From: Atherix ibis
Taxonomy: Eukaryota > Arthropoda > Insecta > Diptera > Athericidae
DNA: 64,000 nt
Reading direction: 5' to 3'
Assembly (NCBI GenBank): GCA_958298945.1
Contig: OY282607.1
Span: forward strand, 81,557,868 to 81,621,867
The notes under the pieces were generated by a model. It worked only from the letters and a program-made list of their open reading frames with translations, did not search any database and had not been told where the DNA came from. Positions 48,394 to 60,984 of the stretch are shown here, piece by piece (positions within the stretch are counted from its first letter, which is position 1; every line of letters begins with the position of its first letter). The position numbers and the translations under genes were made by a program.

Positions 48394-49319
48394 TACGAGG
48401 TGTGGAACAAAAGTAATGAGATTGATTTTATTTGGCAATAGTTTTATTTTATTTTTATACATCATCTGTAGTCTCTTAAAAATAGTTTCCTCGGGAAGGC
48501 TACAACTGGAATCGTCGTTAGGTCTTTGGTTACGCTTTTTTGGATGTTATTGACAGTACTAAGATATCGTACATTCAAGTGGATTCTGATTTTAATAAAC
48601 AAACAAAAACCACATGGTCATTGATTAAGTGAGGAGATTAATTAAATTGTTTAATTTTTTTACCCAAAAAACATTCGTAGTACATGGGGTCTTGTCATGT
48701 GGAGCATTAAAGTGTCTGCGATTTGACGCGAAGAACCCGTTTCTGAACTCATTACTCATCAGCTTCAATAATATTCGATGGTCAAACCTCTCAAAAGAGC
48801 CCACACTTGTTCCACATTTTTATCAGTTTTCGATGTTTAAGATCCTCGGCGCAAGGTTCATCTTAGACTGCTTCTAGGCCTTCAAAAATTTTTTTATGCC
48901 ACAGAAAAACTTGTTCTCTTAATAAGGATTATTCCCCAATAAAATCATTTTCGTAAGTAAAATTCGCGGATTTACCAAGTTTAATACCTATTAAAAAACT
49001 GCGATATACAAAACTTCAAAAGTAAACAAGTCCAGTTGGCGACCATGAACATTTTTTTCAACACAAAAGAGGTCCCGCCTGAGTCTTTATTTTTCATTTA
49101 AAATAAGGTCCAATAAGAAAACAGCGAGTTTTTTTGAGCTTTTTGGGGATTTCTTATCAGATTTAATGTTAATCGAACGTCTGCCTTCACAAGAGCTTTA
49201 ACTCGTTCCACATTTTAATAAGTTTTCAATTAATCATCGTTGCAAAAAAAATTCTTCGTAACGCACTACAAGAATACAATTTCCGTTTTAGTATCATTAC
49301 TTTTTTGTCACCCCTCGTA
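48394..49319 (-). mobile_element. Old mariner element (NIQKSVT type) with both ends
   Basis: Ends TA-CGAGGTGTGGAACAAAAG and the complement CTTTTTTGTCACCCCTCG-TA bound 926 bases. Near the left end the - strand reads TVNNIQKSVTKDLTTIPVVA, then the GNYFEED-like C-terminus in degraded form. The rest is too mutated to assign. It provides the ends for the relics at 26.8 and 38.0 kb. Confidence 0.65.
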
Positions 49320-50565
49320 TTTATTGTTCATTCAACAGTTAGAAACTTAAAATGTTGCTGCTTTATTTTCAGCTGATTCCATCTTATTTCCATCTTATTA
49401 TCTTTGCTAAAGAAAGATATTATACAATATAAAAAATTAAAATTAATATAAAATTTTATTATCAAATAATCTTCGTTCTCTGCGGAAAATAGTTAGTCAC
49501 AGTATCAAGCCGTGATTATTATCCTCTAAAGGAAGCATGTAACTTTATATTCTTCATAAATATGATTAATACTAACAGAAAACGTATTAAAAATATTTAA
49601 AATAATCAATAGATTTTCTATCAACTTTATAAAAAGTAAATATCTAAATAATATGATAAATAATAAATTTCAAGTAAAATTAATATGACACTGTCATTAG
49701 ACAAATTTAACCGATAAATACACGTACTTATAAACACATATGCCTACAAAAGCGTACTTTAAAAATATTTTTATTTGAAATTTATTGCACAAAAAATGTG
49801 TCAATAAAATTCCAATCAAATCAGCATAAAATGATAAAAAAAAAGAGAGAAACATATTGTAGTATACTTGCAGGTTAGAATCATTTTTGATATTTTCTTA
49901 TTTTGATAAAATATAATGTACGACCTCACATAGAGTTGTGGTTCATATCAATTATTTTGATTGTTGCATCGTAACCGTCTTACTCCTTTCACCATCTGAG
50001 TAAGTCATTTTGTTCGTATCTTTTATTGTGAAGAAAATTTGTGAAAATAATTCATTGCCGCAGTTAAGAAATGATCTATAACAACTGACTGATGTGACAA
50101 AATTTTCTTCTACAATTCATATGCAAATCACTTTTGAAAATTGTCTAAAACTGCATGAGGTAAAGTGAGTCAGGCGGCAATATGGCAGGTGAAAATTGAG
50201 TGCGTGTACATTCAAGATGACACTTGAACATGTTCGATCTATGTTGTACGTTTTCAGAATAAAATCTTACCAAAGCTGTAAAAAGGTAATTTCAAAGACA
50301 AAAAGGGATTTCCAAAAGATGACATAAATTCTATAAACAGTCTACAGAAAGTCTCCTTGCATTAAGTAACATGAAATATTGTACTTAGACGTGATGTCAT
50401 ATTAAATAAAATTGTTGATCAAACGAAAAAAAGTTTTAGTTAAATTGTTAGTGAAATATTTAAAAGGCTGATTATTGATTTAATGCAAAAATAGCCAAGA
50501 ACTTATTTATTTTACAAGTTGAGAAAAAAAAATTTAAAATATTTTTTTTTTTTTATAAATTTTAA
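49320..50565. other. Unassigned, mostly AT-rich sequence
   Basis: 49.92-50.34 kb is less AT-rich but shows no open frame or motif I can name. Confidence 0.35.
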
Positions 50566-50569
50566 TAAG

Positions 50570-51440
50570 GTGTGGCTGAAAAGTAATGCAATTGGTATTA
50601 GTGAAAACAATCTGGTAATACTGAGGTCTTTTCCTACACAGAGCTTATCCGTGGTAATGTCTCTTAGAACGTTAACTCCTCTTGGGTAATTATGCGATCC
50701 TATAGAGTAAGATAATTGAAGTTGTTTTTTTATTGTAAAATTTCGGGTAACGATGTGCCATCAAATTTGTGCTAAGCTTGATGAGTCTACGAGCTAGACT
50801 TATGTGGAATGTTCTTTGTCAAGAGCACAAGTTTTTTCTTTTGGAACGAGTGAGAAAGTTTTTCCTTTTGGAACGTGTGAGAGCTTTTATGAGGTCATAC
50901 CGTCGATTAATATTAAAGTTGATTAGTAGCTAAACTACTAATTCAAGCTGATTAGGATTCAGGGGCTCAACATAACTGATGCAAATGTGGATCGTGTAAG
51001 GACAATTATGAGACTAAACCATCAATATGAATTGATGCTGGTCAGTGTACCTTAAAACGCTCAGAAAAAAATGAACGCCTCTTGTTATACGGAAATCTTT
51101 ATCAATGAGTTTTTACGGAAAAAGGGATGCCTGTGACTCTTCAGAGGAAAGACCATTCTTCTAACAGACTTTGTTTTGTTCCCTAAGATCAGAGAATTCT
51201 TGAAAGGATGTCATCTTAGAACTGTTTTTAACATCCAACGGAATGTAACCGAGGTGCTGTAGGCGATTTACATTTTTGCCACAAGCCACGAGCCATGAAA
51301 CATCGCCACGATAATCAGGCAATTTGGCGACCTGTGAGTGCGTTGGTTAAATGGAATCGATGTTTGGTTAGTTGGATTAACCAGTTAGAGGTGATTAGTA
51401 CTTTTAGAGTATGTTAGTTTGCTTTACAAAATTAAAAATA
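50570..51440 (+). pseudogene. Mariner relic, + strand (NIQKSVT-related)
   Basis: The left end GGTGTGGCTGAAAAGTAATG resembles the mariner end at 48394. Translation in several frames gives DANVDRVRTIMRLNHQYELM (linker between the HTHs), then LFPKIREFLKGCHLRTVFNI with QRNVTEVL directly after it. This is the third-Asp-to-C-terminus region of the same lineage. Most of the catalytic core is deleted or unreadable. Confidence 0.5.
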
Positions 51441-51464
51441 TTACTTGAAAAGCTATTGAGGTAT

Positions 51465-52040
51465 CTAAAAGCTCCACAATAGGGTTAATCTCATTAAAAC
51501 AGAAATTTTGGTAAGGTAACAGTCCATTAGAAGTGTGATAGTGAGTTTAATATTACAGAAACGGCAGAAGAGAAGAGAATGGTTTCCAAATAGAAAATTA
51601 TGTGTAAGATCAGAACGCTCTATCCGAAATCTGAGCAGTTTCCGTGCACAAAATTTTGTTATGTTTGTCGAATAGATGGGTTTGCCAATAGTTGGCCAAT
51701 GTTTCAAAAGAAATTTTAACTACTTGTCCAGTCCGTATGTCTACGAATGTCAAAAGGTGTTATGTGCCATTTGGATAGCAGGTGTGGCAAGTTAGGAACT
51801 GATGTCATTATCGAGCGATGGAGAGTTTCCCCTGCCAATTGATCGGCACGCTTGGAACCCAATGCAATTTAACATTCCTATTGTTAGGCAGGTTATGTCG
51901 AATATTGTTGAGAACAGGATCACTCAATGATCTACCAAAGGCTTCCACGGCTGCGTGGCTGTCACTGAAATATATTACAATGATTGGGAGTGCAAACTGC
52001 AAACTATACCGCCATCCTGATTGTCCACAACTCACCTAAA
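51465..52040 (-). pseudogene. Non-LTR retrotransposon 3' end (RNase H and tail), relic
   Basis: On the - strand 52035-51808 encodes IVIYFSDSHAAVEAFGRSLS, then DPVLNNIRHNL and KLHWVPSVP: the RNase H blocks SDSxAA and HWVPxH of LINE ORF2 proteins. Downstream, 51620-51465 encodes NFLFGNHSLLFCRFC and LTITLLMDCYLTKISVLMRL, matching the tail at 37.63-37.79 kb. At least one frameshift separates the two parts. The reverse transcriptase is absent. Confidence 0.7.
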
Positions 52041-55000
52041 ATGGAAAATTCCAGAATAAAGTTAAAGCATCTGGAAGCCATCTAACTCAATGACTGCGTA
52101 AGACGAAATGTTATCGTCGATGGCCGAATTCGTGAAAAACGACCTCGTTTTATGCCAAAATTTTTTTATATAATTCGAATAGGATTCAACAAATATAAAA
52201 ATTGAGTACTTTTATTACTGACCACCGAGTACTATTCTAAGGGTTGCTTATCAAAAATTGTCTTTAACAGCTTATTATATTCTTGTGATATTTATACGAT
52301 AAACTTTTGTATATTTATTATGACAATTTTAACTATCAGAACATGATATTTATACATTTTTTGTAAATTTTTATATTTTCCTTATATGAAATAAGTTCTT
52401 TCAGTATAAAAATGAAGAATAAACAAAAACAAATTAATTAAAATGAATAAAAAATTATTAAAAATGGTAAAAAATCAATAAAATTATAGAAAAATAAAAA
52501 AAAATATATTTAACGTGATAATAAATATAAAAAACTTTTATTTTCCATTTATCTTGAACACATAATCAACAAAAAAAAAAAAAGAATGTACGGAATACAA
52601 AAAAAAAGTTTCCTTTTAAATGGATCCTTTGAAATTATTTCGGCTCAGTCAACAGAAAAATTGTTCTCGGATTGAGAACGGTTGCACGCAGAAATCAAGG
52701 GACATAAGGAAATTGGGCATAACATACCATACCATTGCAAAAAGAACCCAAACCATAACCAGAACGGCCCAAAACAAAACGTATTAGAACATACCGGATC
52801 GATTTCGTGACGGGTAATCGTTTTTCTTGGTCAAGTGGCCAGAATAATTACATGCAAATGTACACAAAACAATGAGATAATGAGCCAAAGTGTATTACAA
52901 CACCGAATTGAATTAATTTCATTTGTAAGTTACATTTTAAATGGATTCCTTTTTGACGAGCATAAAAAATTATGTAATTTTCCTTTCGACTGAATCGAAT
53001 GTTTTGTTTTGGAAATTAAATAAAAGAAAAATCAATTCTCGCAACCTTTTGATTGAAAACCTACTAGAAACGTGTACGTCGTTTGTTGACTGTACGAGTA
53101 CGTATATTGTGTATCTAGATGGCACTCCATAGATTTTATACCTTTTACGATATATTGTACTATATACATTGGTTGATAATATAGGAAAGATCGCTCACAG
53201 TTTATGCAGTCTTGAGACCAGGTGTACAAGCATTCATACTAATCTATAGGTAGAAAAAAAACCAGTAGACATAATTTTTTCTATTCCTAGCTTAGAGAAC
53301 CATTCGAATAATGAATGTTAAAGGAAAAAATAAATTAGTTTTCCACAGCAATCGAAAAGGTAATACATGAAAAATTCGCAAAACTGTAGCAAAAAATTTC
53401 TTGTATATCATTAAGTTTAGGGAAAAAGGATTTTTTGAACATGAAAAACTTGACTGATGAGAAACAACGGTATGGTGATCATAGCGCCACCACCCCCCCC
53501 CCCCCCCAAAAAAATAGGTAATTTTCTATTTATCTATGTTCAGAAGAATTGTCTCGACAATGTTGGGGAATTATAATTTTTTCATTACTCTATTTTTTAT
53601 TGAATTATACTCAAATAGTAGGTAGTTTAATATTTATTGAATTACCTGGAATATACGATAGCAATTGTAAGAGTAAGAAACAATCTAAATGCAGAATAAC
53701 AAAAATGTATGGTATTATTTTGAATTGCGTTCATTATTTTTGCAAAATACCTTTTTTTTCGGAAAGACGGGCAGAAGAGAAGAGAAAGGTAAACTCCCCA
53801 ACATCTTTCGAAAAGCAATAATATAAAATTATTATAAGAAAAATCAAAAAAAAAGGGATAGTTGAAAGAATGAGAAACTGAACAAAAAAAAAACCCTGAG
53901 AAATTTTTATTGAAAATTGATGGAAATTTGAAAGTTGGAAAAAGGATCAAAATTACACTATTCAAAATTAATCTTTTAGTATATTTCAGTGGAAAATAGA
54001 AACATTTGCTTCAAATGAAATGGAATATCAATGATCTATAAAAAAAAGGGGAAAGTGAGCCAAGAAAAAATTGCCATTGAATTTATCCAAATAGAAGATA
54101 TATATAAGAACGGATAGTAATAGTCGTAAGATAGGCAACCATTGGAGGTGTAGATAGTGGTATAAAAAATTTAGGAATAGAGGTGGAGATGAAGAAGGAC
54201 AATAAGGACTATATGGAAAAAATAATAATATAAAGTATGCGGCTAAATTCTTTACTTTCTTATATATATGTGTATACCAAGAGTCAATTCAAAAATTTCT
54301 TATCAAATTTGCATTTGAATAACCATTTTTCCATTTCATTTTTGTTCTGAGGATAGAGATGGGCTTCCATCTTTATTTTTTAGTTTCATTTAATGTGTTC
54401 CATTTTTTGTCCTTCGGTTTATTAGTTTTTTTTTGTCCTCTGTTATTTTCTATTTAGGCAAAGAGAATACTATATAAGAGTAAATGTTAAAAATTGAATT
54501 TTTTTTTTCATTATTTATAATAAAAATAAAAATAAACCATTTGGGTATGAAATTAATGAAAATTCTACAATAAATAAAAGTTTAGAGGGAAAAAGTTAAA
54601 TAAATTAGTTTTGCTATAAGCCAATAATAGTCAACAATGTTATTAAAAAAATTTACACTTATTAAAATTTTAATAAAAAACTTACTAATGTGATTTAGTT
54701 TTTTCTTTTACATCTAGGGTAACTCTTAAATTGTAAATTTGGCTAGTGGTCAGTATGGTTTTGTTAGCTGAAATTTATGATTATTCTAGATATGAAAATT
54801 ATGATAAAAAAATCTCATAAAAAATTATAAAATGAAAATCAAATGAAATATTCATTTCCAGATAGGCAATATATTTTGGTAATAAGTATAAAAATGAAGT
54901 TATTGTAATTTTAAGAAGAATTTTAATTTAATGAATTTATTCTTTGACCTAAATTTATATAGTAAATATATAGGGGAAAACTTTTCGAAATTAGACCAAA

Positions 55001-57050
55001 TTGAATATATATTTTAAAAATTCATTCATTATTTCATTTTGTTTGAGAGCTATTTTATGAATATTTGAATTTTTATTGACCACACATCATGATGACGGAA
55101 GATATTAATTTTTTCATTCAGCACAATATTATTCTTTGAAATGATGCGGTACATTAATTCTTATATGGCTAGAAAGTTTTGTATTCATTTATATTTTGGG
55201 GTCAATATAATCAAAAAATAATTTTTCCATTCTTCTTTTTATTAATAAATAATGAAAGTTTAGAATACATTCTATACTTTGTACAATAACAAAAAATATA
55301 GGTCCTCTGTGAATTTTTTTGTTTGCTCTTTTATTTTATGACTTTTTTTTTACTACAATTTATAATATAAAAAGATATAAAATGGGAGCAAAATTTTTAC
55401 ATAAAAATATTAATATATACTAAAGAAATTCTTCTAATTCAATTTATTTTTATGTTTAGAATTTTTTTTTAATAAAATCCTTATAATAATATTAACACTT
55501 GAAGGTTTTTTCACAATTTGAATTTGACTGTTTCATAAAAAACCTTTATTATTCCTTTATTATATTAAGAAAAATGAAATTTCAAAACCATAATAAAATT
55601 AATTATTTTTAGCATCCAAAATCGTTAATAATCAAAATAATTAGCATGAAACATTTCTAAGATATTTGGCAGATCAGTGATGATTGTCCGTAATAATAGA
55701 TGGTAGTTGTCTTGAGTATTAGAATTGTATAACAGTTTGCTTTGGTTGATTCCGATGATTTTGTATGGGTTTACGATAGTCAACATTAATTAATGATATT
55801 TTTTTCCTTTTTTTAATTTAAAAGATAAATATAAAATAAATTATTTAATTCTATATATTAAAGTCTAAGTAATATATATATATAATTTTTAAACTACAAT
55901 ATAAATATAGAAAATAGAAAATTACTATAAATCGCAATAAAAATAGAAAATTATTGTTACCTTTCCAATAGGTAATAAATGTTTGGTAAGTTTTTGTGTT
56001 GTTTTTTTTCCTCACCAAAATAGAATATTCTACGACGGTTTTATTCTATAATTGTATTCGAAAGGATAATAAATCTTGTACAATTATTTTTAGCTTTGCC
56101 TAAATTGATATTTTCTTATATGAAATTGTGGAAAAGAAAAATAAATAAAAACGTCAATAAACTGATTTGGAAAAAGTATTCATGAATCAAATAAATTATA
56201 TTGAAATAAAAAAGTTAACCTATTATCAATTATGATAAAAGTTTACCTTTTTTTCTAAATGAAATGAATTACGTTACACTCGTAGTATTATTGTTGAGCA
56301 TATATAACTTTTAAAAATAAATGAATAGAAATGAATTCGTGTCATTGTAGAAATATTTATTATAAAAAATTGAATCTATTATTTATATTCTTAGTTGAAA
56401 GAATATTATATCTTGTTAAGTGAAAAGGAGGAAACTATTATAGCTAAAAAACATACGTCTGCATATGTAAATTTGTGCGTACTATTAGAATATATCATCT
56501 ACAATACAATACATGTTCATGACTAAAGTGATTTGTTTAGCATTTTTTATAAAAAAAATTCAGTTTAATCTATGATAATTGTAATAAAGTACATTTATTG
56601 AATAAAATACATATATTATTTCTTATATTTACTATTAAAATTGAAGCCAATTAAAGCAAACAATTTTTTTCTTCAAAATATTGACTCAATTAAGTGTTGG
56701 CAAAAGAAAATGGAATTAAAGAAAATCAAATTGGATATTTTATAGTATTAGCAAAAGTCGAAAGAAAATTGTTTTTTTTTTGGAAATTTAAGAAATTTCA
56801 TTTCTCAAGTCATAGACACTAAATCGTAAACTTAACCTAGACCCTTAGGTACTATAATCTAAATGTCTCCAGTCATATAAGAAGTACAAGGGCGATCAAT
56901 ATTTTGTATCTATTGTATTGGAAACATTATTATCTTCCTTCAGTTAATACGGATTTGTTTTAGTAGTTTTTTTTTGGTTTCGTTGTTTTTATATATTTTC
57001 TTTTCCTGTTTTTTTTTTTTACTATCGCAATCTGTTTTGACAGCATCAGC
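52041..57050. other. Five kilobases of AT-rich DNA without recognisable genes
   Basis: 52.64-52.88 kb is less AT-rich without an assignable motif. A run of 15 C lies at 53493-53507. Open frames at 52941-53132 and 53549-53821 are not like any family I know and lack splice support. No transposon signature was found, unlike the flanks. Confidence 0.4.
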
Positions 57051-57320
57051 TCATGTTCTTATAATGGAAACACGGTGCGGGTGAAAAATCCATGAACAAT
57101 CGTTTTTCTTCATTTGACAATATCGTAAAATTTTAGGAGGAATTTGAACTTGAGAAGATTTTTTTTCCTTAGTTCTATAAAACAGACTACTTTGGTAGAC
57201 TTTTAGCCTGTTAGCCCGCAGAAATTGATACAATAAGGTGTCGTCGTCGTCTTTCTGTCGTATTCGTTTTCCGACAATTTCTGAATCGTCTTCGTTTTTG
57301 GAGTACGTGAAAAAATTCAT
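57051..57320 (-). other. Unrecognised 89-codon open frame
   Basis: An ATG-started frame encodes an acidic/basic N-terminal part (KNEDDSEIVGKRIRQKDDDD) and a Lys/Arg/Ser-rich remainder. Composition is less skewed than around it. No family recognised and no splice partner seen. It may be a real short exon or chance. Confidence 0.15.
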
Positions 57321-58965
57321 ACCAATCAGCTTTTTGTGAATTTTTTTTCTTCTCTATTTTATTTTATTGATTTTATTATTATTTTCTTCTTTTTTTATAT
57401 GTGTTCATGTGTTTTTTTCTTTTTTTAGAGATTTTCTTGTATACTCGTAATTTTACCATTAAAAGTTTATAGAACTTTGGCGTTGAAAAATTTAAATATG
57501 GTAGTTTTGTGAGGAAAAATGTTGAATGTTTCAAATAGCAGAATCATGAACAAAGGAAAACATCAATCGCACAAGTTGATGTGAAAATATGCTAAAAATC
57601 TGTCATCCCCAAACGGAACTGCCATCATCTAATTTTGTTTTGGCATTTTTGATGTGGGAGTACATGAGTAAATGTTCATACGTCGAATTACGTATGTCAC
57701 ATGCATATACCTACCTGTAATCGTATATATGTGTATACTCTTTTTAGAACTAGTCCTTTTGCCTATTGTTCAGATATTTCTAATCCTACCATATATTATG
57801 GTTTGCTCAAGTTACACGTACTCGTATAGTCATCATTTAAGGCTGTGAAATAGTTGATCGTTCGTATTGACATTTAGATTGTTGTGTTCTTTCGACGTAC
57901 AGTATAAAATAATGTCATTATCCAACATTAAATCTATCTTATATTATGATATATTCTGGAATAAACGCTTTTGGGAGTTTTCATAATATTATGAAATATG
58001 GTTAAAATTACAATAACTGTAATTATATCTTCTTGTATTTGCGGTTGATAGCTAACAAAAAGGAATCATCGATGGAAATTTATTGATTTTCCTCCTTTAT
58101 CTTATATCTATTAAATTATGCAAGTAGTCATAAACTTGTCTTTTGCATTTTTCAATTTATATTAGAGGTTTATTCTAACTCAGTTATGAGTAGTTTTACG
58201 ATTATGTACACTCCCACCTATTACAAATATTTTTTTCTGAACTATTATTCTGAATAATTCTTTTCAGTCAAATAAGTAATATTTTTACTATGTATTCGGA
58301 TATTTACTCTATATCTGATTTGATAAAAAATATAAATATTTTTCGGTGTAACATTTTTTTATTGAAAAATAAAACTTCTCATAACGAGTTTTATAAATAT
58401 TTTTTTATTATTTTCGAATTCAAATAAAAAGACATATAAAAATAAATAATTGAATAAATTAAATCATATTATTACAAAACAAATTACTATATTTGAGTAA
58501 AGTGTCTATAATAAAATTATAAGTATTTTTCTTATCTCTGTTAAAAGCAGATAAATATCTAAGTACTAAGTCGATGTGTTTTTTATTTTAGACAATGAAA
58601 ATTTTCATAGCTCCTTAAATACATTCAAGGAGGTAATAAAATTTTTATTTTTAATATTTTGCTATTTATGTACAATTAGCTTGTTACTGATTATTAAATT
58701 GGGCATTATTAAATTGAAAATAAAAAAATTCCTAATATTTTGTTGGTATTAAAAAAAAATTGTTCAAAATTTCCAACATAATATATTAATTATTTCGTCA
58801 TTTAGAAAGTTTGGTTCTGTCATTTGTAAACTGTTCTATTCATGATAAAATTTGTTTTAAAGAAAAGCTGCCATTTTATATTATGAATTAGGTAATAACC
58901 AAATATTCCGTTAAAATTGTAAGAACATTGTAGAAATATGAGGATTCTGCCCTTACCTACAATTG
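57321..58965. other. AT-rich DNA, nothing recognised
   Basis: No gene or repeat supported. Confidence 0.4.
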
Positions 58966-58969
58966 ATGC

Positions 58970-59105
58970 TTTCTTCAGCAATGAGATTGGTGGATACGTT
59001 AATAAGTAAAATTGCTATATTAAATATGAAACTCTGGAAATTTTGTCTGAAAATTAGGAAGGAACACCCGTTACAGTAAATTCTGAGCGCTATAGCCGTC
59101 GTATA
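58970..59105 (+). pseudogene. IS630/Tc1-like transposase relic
   Basis: Translation gives NEIGGYVNK-stop-NC and then PVTVNSERYS, two blocks of the family also present at 43.93 and 44.58 kb. It is about 130 bases long. Confidence 0.45.
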
Positions 59106-59131
59106 TATAAATTTTTTTATATTTTTGTTTT

Positions 59132-59173
59132 AAGGAGATTATAAAAATTTCAATGGAATAATATTAAAATATA
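59132..59173. repeat. 42-bp repeat, partner at 62449-62490
   Basis: Starting with AAGGAGATTATAAAAATTTC, the two stretches match except for a few bases. The mariner at 59172 begins exactly at the end of this copy. Confidence 0.6.
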
Positions 59174-60339
59174 CCAGGTGTATAAGCTTAAAAAACAAAG
59201 CTACACATTTTTCCTATCTCTCGGGCAATTTGTGGATACCACGCCCAAAAAAAATTCCTTCCCTTTCGAGGCAAACCACTCATCAAGCCATTTTCGGACG
59301 TCTTCGTAAGAATCGAAGTGCTGCTCAGCGAGTGCGTGACCCATCGACGAAAACAGGTGGTAGTCGGAAGGGGCCAGGTCTGGTGAATAAGCGGGGTGGA
59401 GTAGAACCTCCCAGTTGAGTGTCTCCAAGTAGTTTCGGACTATTTCTGACGTGTGCGATGGTGCGTTGTCGTGGAGGAAAATCAGCTTGTCATGCCTTTG
59501 TTGATAATCCATCATTTTTTCACGCGGAGCACGGTGCAATTTGATCAGTTGTTGGTGGTAGCGGTGGGCATTGACAGTTTTACCAGGTTTCAACATCTCT
59601 TAGTAGACGATACCCTACTAATCCCACCAAACGCACAGCATCGTCTTCCGTCCGAAGCGATTTTGTCTTGGGGAAGATGTTTATAGTTGGCCGGGATCAA
59701 CCCACCATTTCTTGCGTTTAGGATTCTCGAAATATATCCACTTATCATCGCCTATCACAATCCGATACAGGAACGACTTTCTTTTTTGTCTGGCGGGCAA
59801 GATTTCGCATGTATTTTTGCGTTGCACCATCTGCCTATCGTTCAATTCATGTGGCACCCATTTTCCGATCTTTTGAACCTTCCCCATGACACGCAGATGC
59901 ATGGAAATGGCTGGTTGAGTAACAACCAATTGCTCTGCGCTCATTTTTCGTGATTGGGTATCGTCTTCGACCAAAAGAGCCTGCAATTGATGGTCCTCAA
60001 TCTTCCTAGGCCGATTTTCACTCTTCTTGTCCCGCAAGTCAAAAGTGCCAGCTTTGAACCGACGAAACTAATCTCGGCACGTTGTTTCCGATAAAGCACT
60101 GTCACCATAGGCCCCATAAGCATTCGATGCGATTTGGCAGCCGATTTCTTCAAATTGAAGCAGAAAAGCAGAGCTTCCCGCATATGCTCTTTTGCTGACA
60201 CAATTGCTGACAATGTGCACTAAATAATGTTGACAGATGTCAAACTCATAAAAAAAAGTATGGCGTGTCTATGGTAGCTTAATACGCTCACTCACGCCAT
60301 CTATGACCAAACAGCGGATTTAAGCTTATACCCCTGGTA
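59172..60339 (-). mobile_element. Mariner element with multiply broken transposase
   Basis: Ends TACCAGGTGTATAAGCTTAA and the complement TTAAGCTTATACCCCTGGTA bound 1.17 kb, each including a TA. On the - strand come the N-terminal part (60213-59941, frame-shifted), QLVVTQPAISMHLRVMGKVQ, KIGKWVPHELNDRQ, RIVIGDDKWIYFENPKRKKW (first Asp), a shifted WWD region, HDNAPSHTSEIVRNYLETLN (second Asp) and YSPDLAPSDYHLF (third Asp, 34 residues on). The C-terminus FFLGVVSTNCPRDRK is the expected tail in the wrong frame. At least four frame breaks. All three Asp codons survive. Confidence 0.85.
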
Positions 60340-60549
60340 TATAAACAATTCTCAAACACAAGAGCATTTCAAAACCAACATCCCTTAAATCATGGGCGAA
60401 TTACCGCTAAAATTATGCATAAAAGTTTTAAGAAATTATCTTAAAAGGTTCGAGTTCTGTTAGAAATTTTGCGGTATTATAGACTATGCATAATGACAAG
60501 ATTTAATTAATATAATGAAAGAAAAATCCTATCAAAATATATATTTTAA

Positions 60550-60965
60550 GTGTATTTTATATTTCTTGATATAAGTCAAGTTGTTTATAGAGTCTGGGAC
60601 CCGGGATTACTATGGGAACTAAAGAGGGTACCTTTTTCCACCTTATTTCTAATCATAAAATCATTTCTTTCTAACCAACACAAGCTAACGAATATAATGA
60701 ACTCTCTTATATCTGTTCTATACTGGACTGTGTTCCACAGGTTAGTATACTTGGACCTATCTTCTACAATATGTATACAGCGAATATCCCAATCTGTCCC
60801 AACACCTTCTGTTCTACATTGTTATGGTATAATAGGGAATTTAGAAATTTGTTCCTGTGTGTTAGATTGGGCTGAGGATGGTATGAAAATTTGGAACTTA
60901 ACGAAAATAAAGCTCAATAGTAGTACGGGCAGATATAAGACCATACTCAGAGAACACCTTACTTT
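60550..60965 (+). pseudogene. Non-LTR reverse transcriptase fragment
   Basis: One long frame reads FLDISQVVYRVWDPGLLWEL, STLFLIIKSFLSNQHKL, matching the RT palm block LDISxAFDxVWxxGLLxKL and the following helix. After a frame change come VSILGPIFYNMYTANIPI (the GPLLYNIY block) and later NLELNENKA. The YADD block is destroyed. A mariner copy begins 20 bases further on. Confidence 0.65.
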
Positions 60966-60984
60966 GATATAATATGCTTGATGA

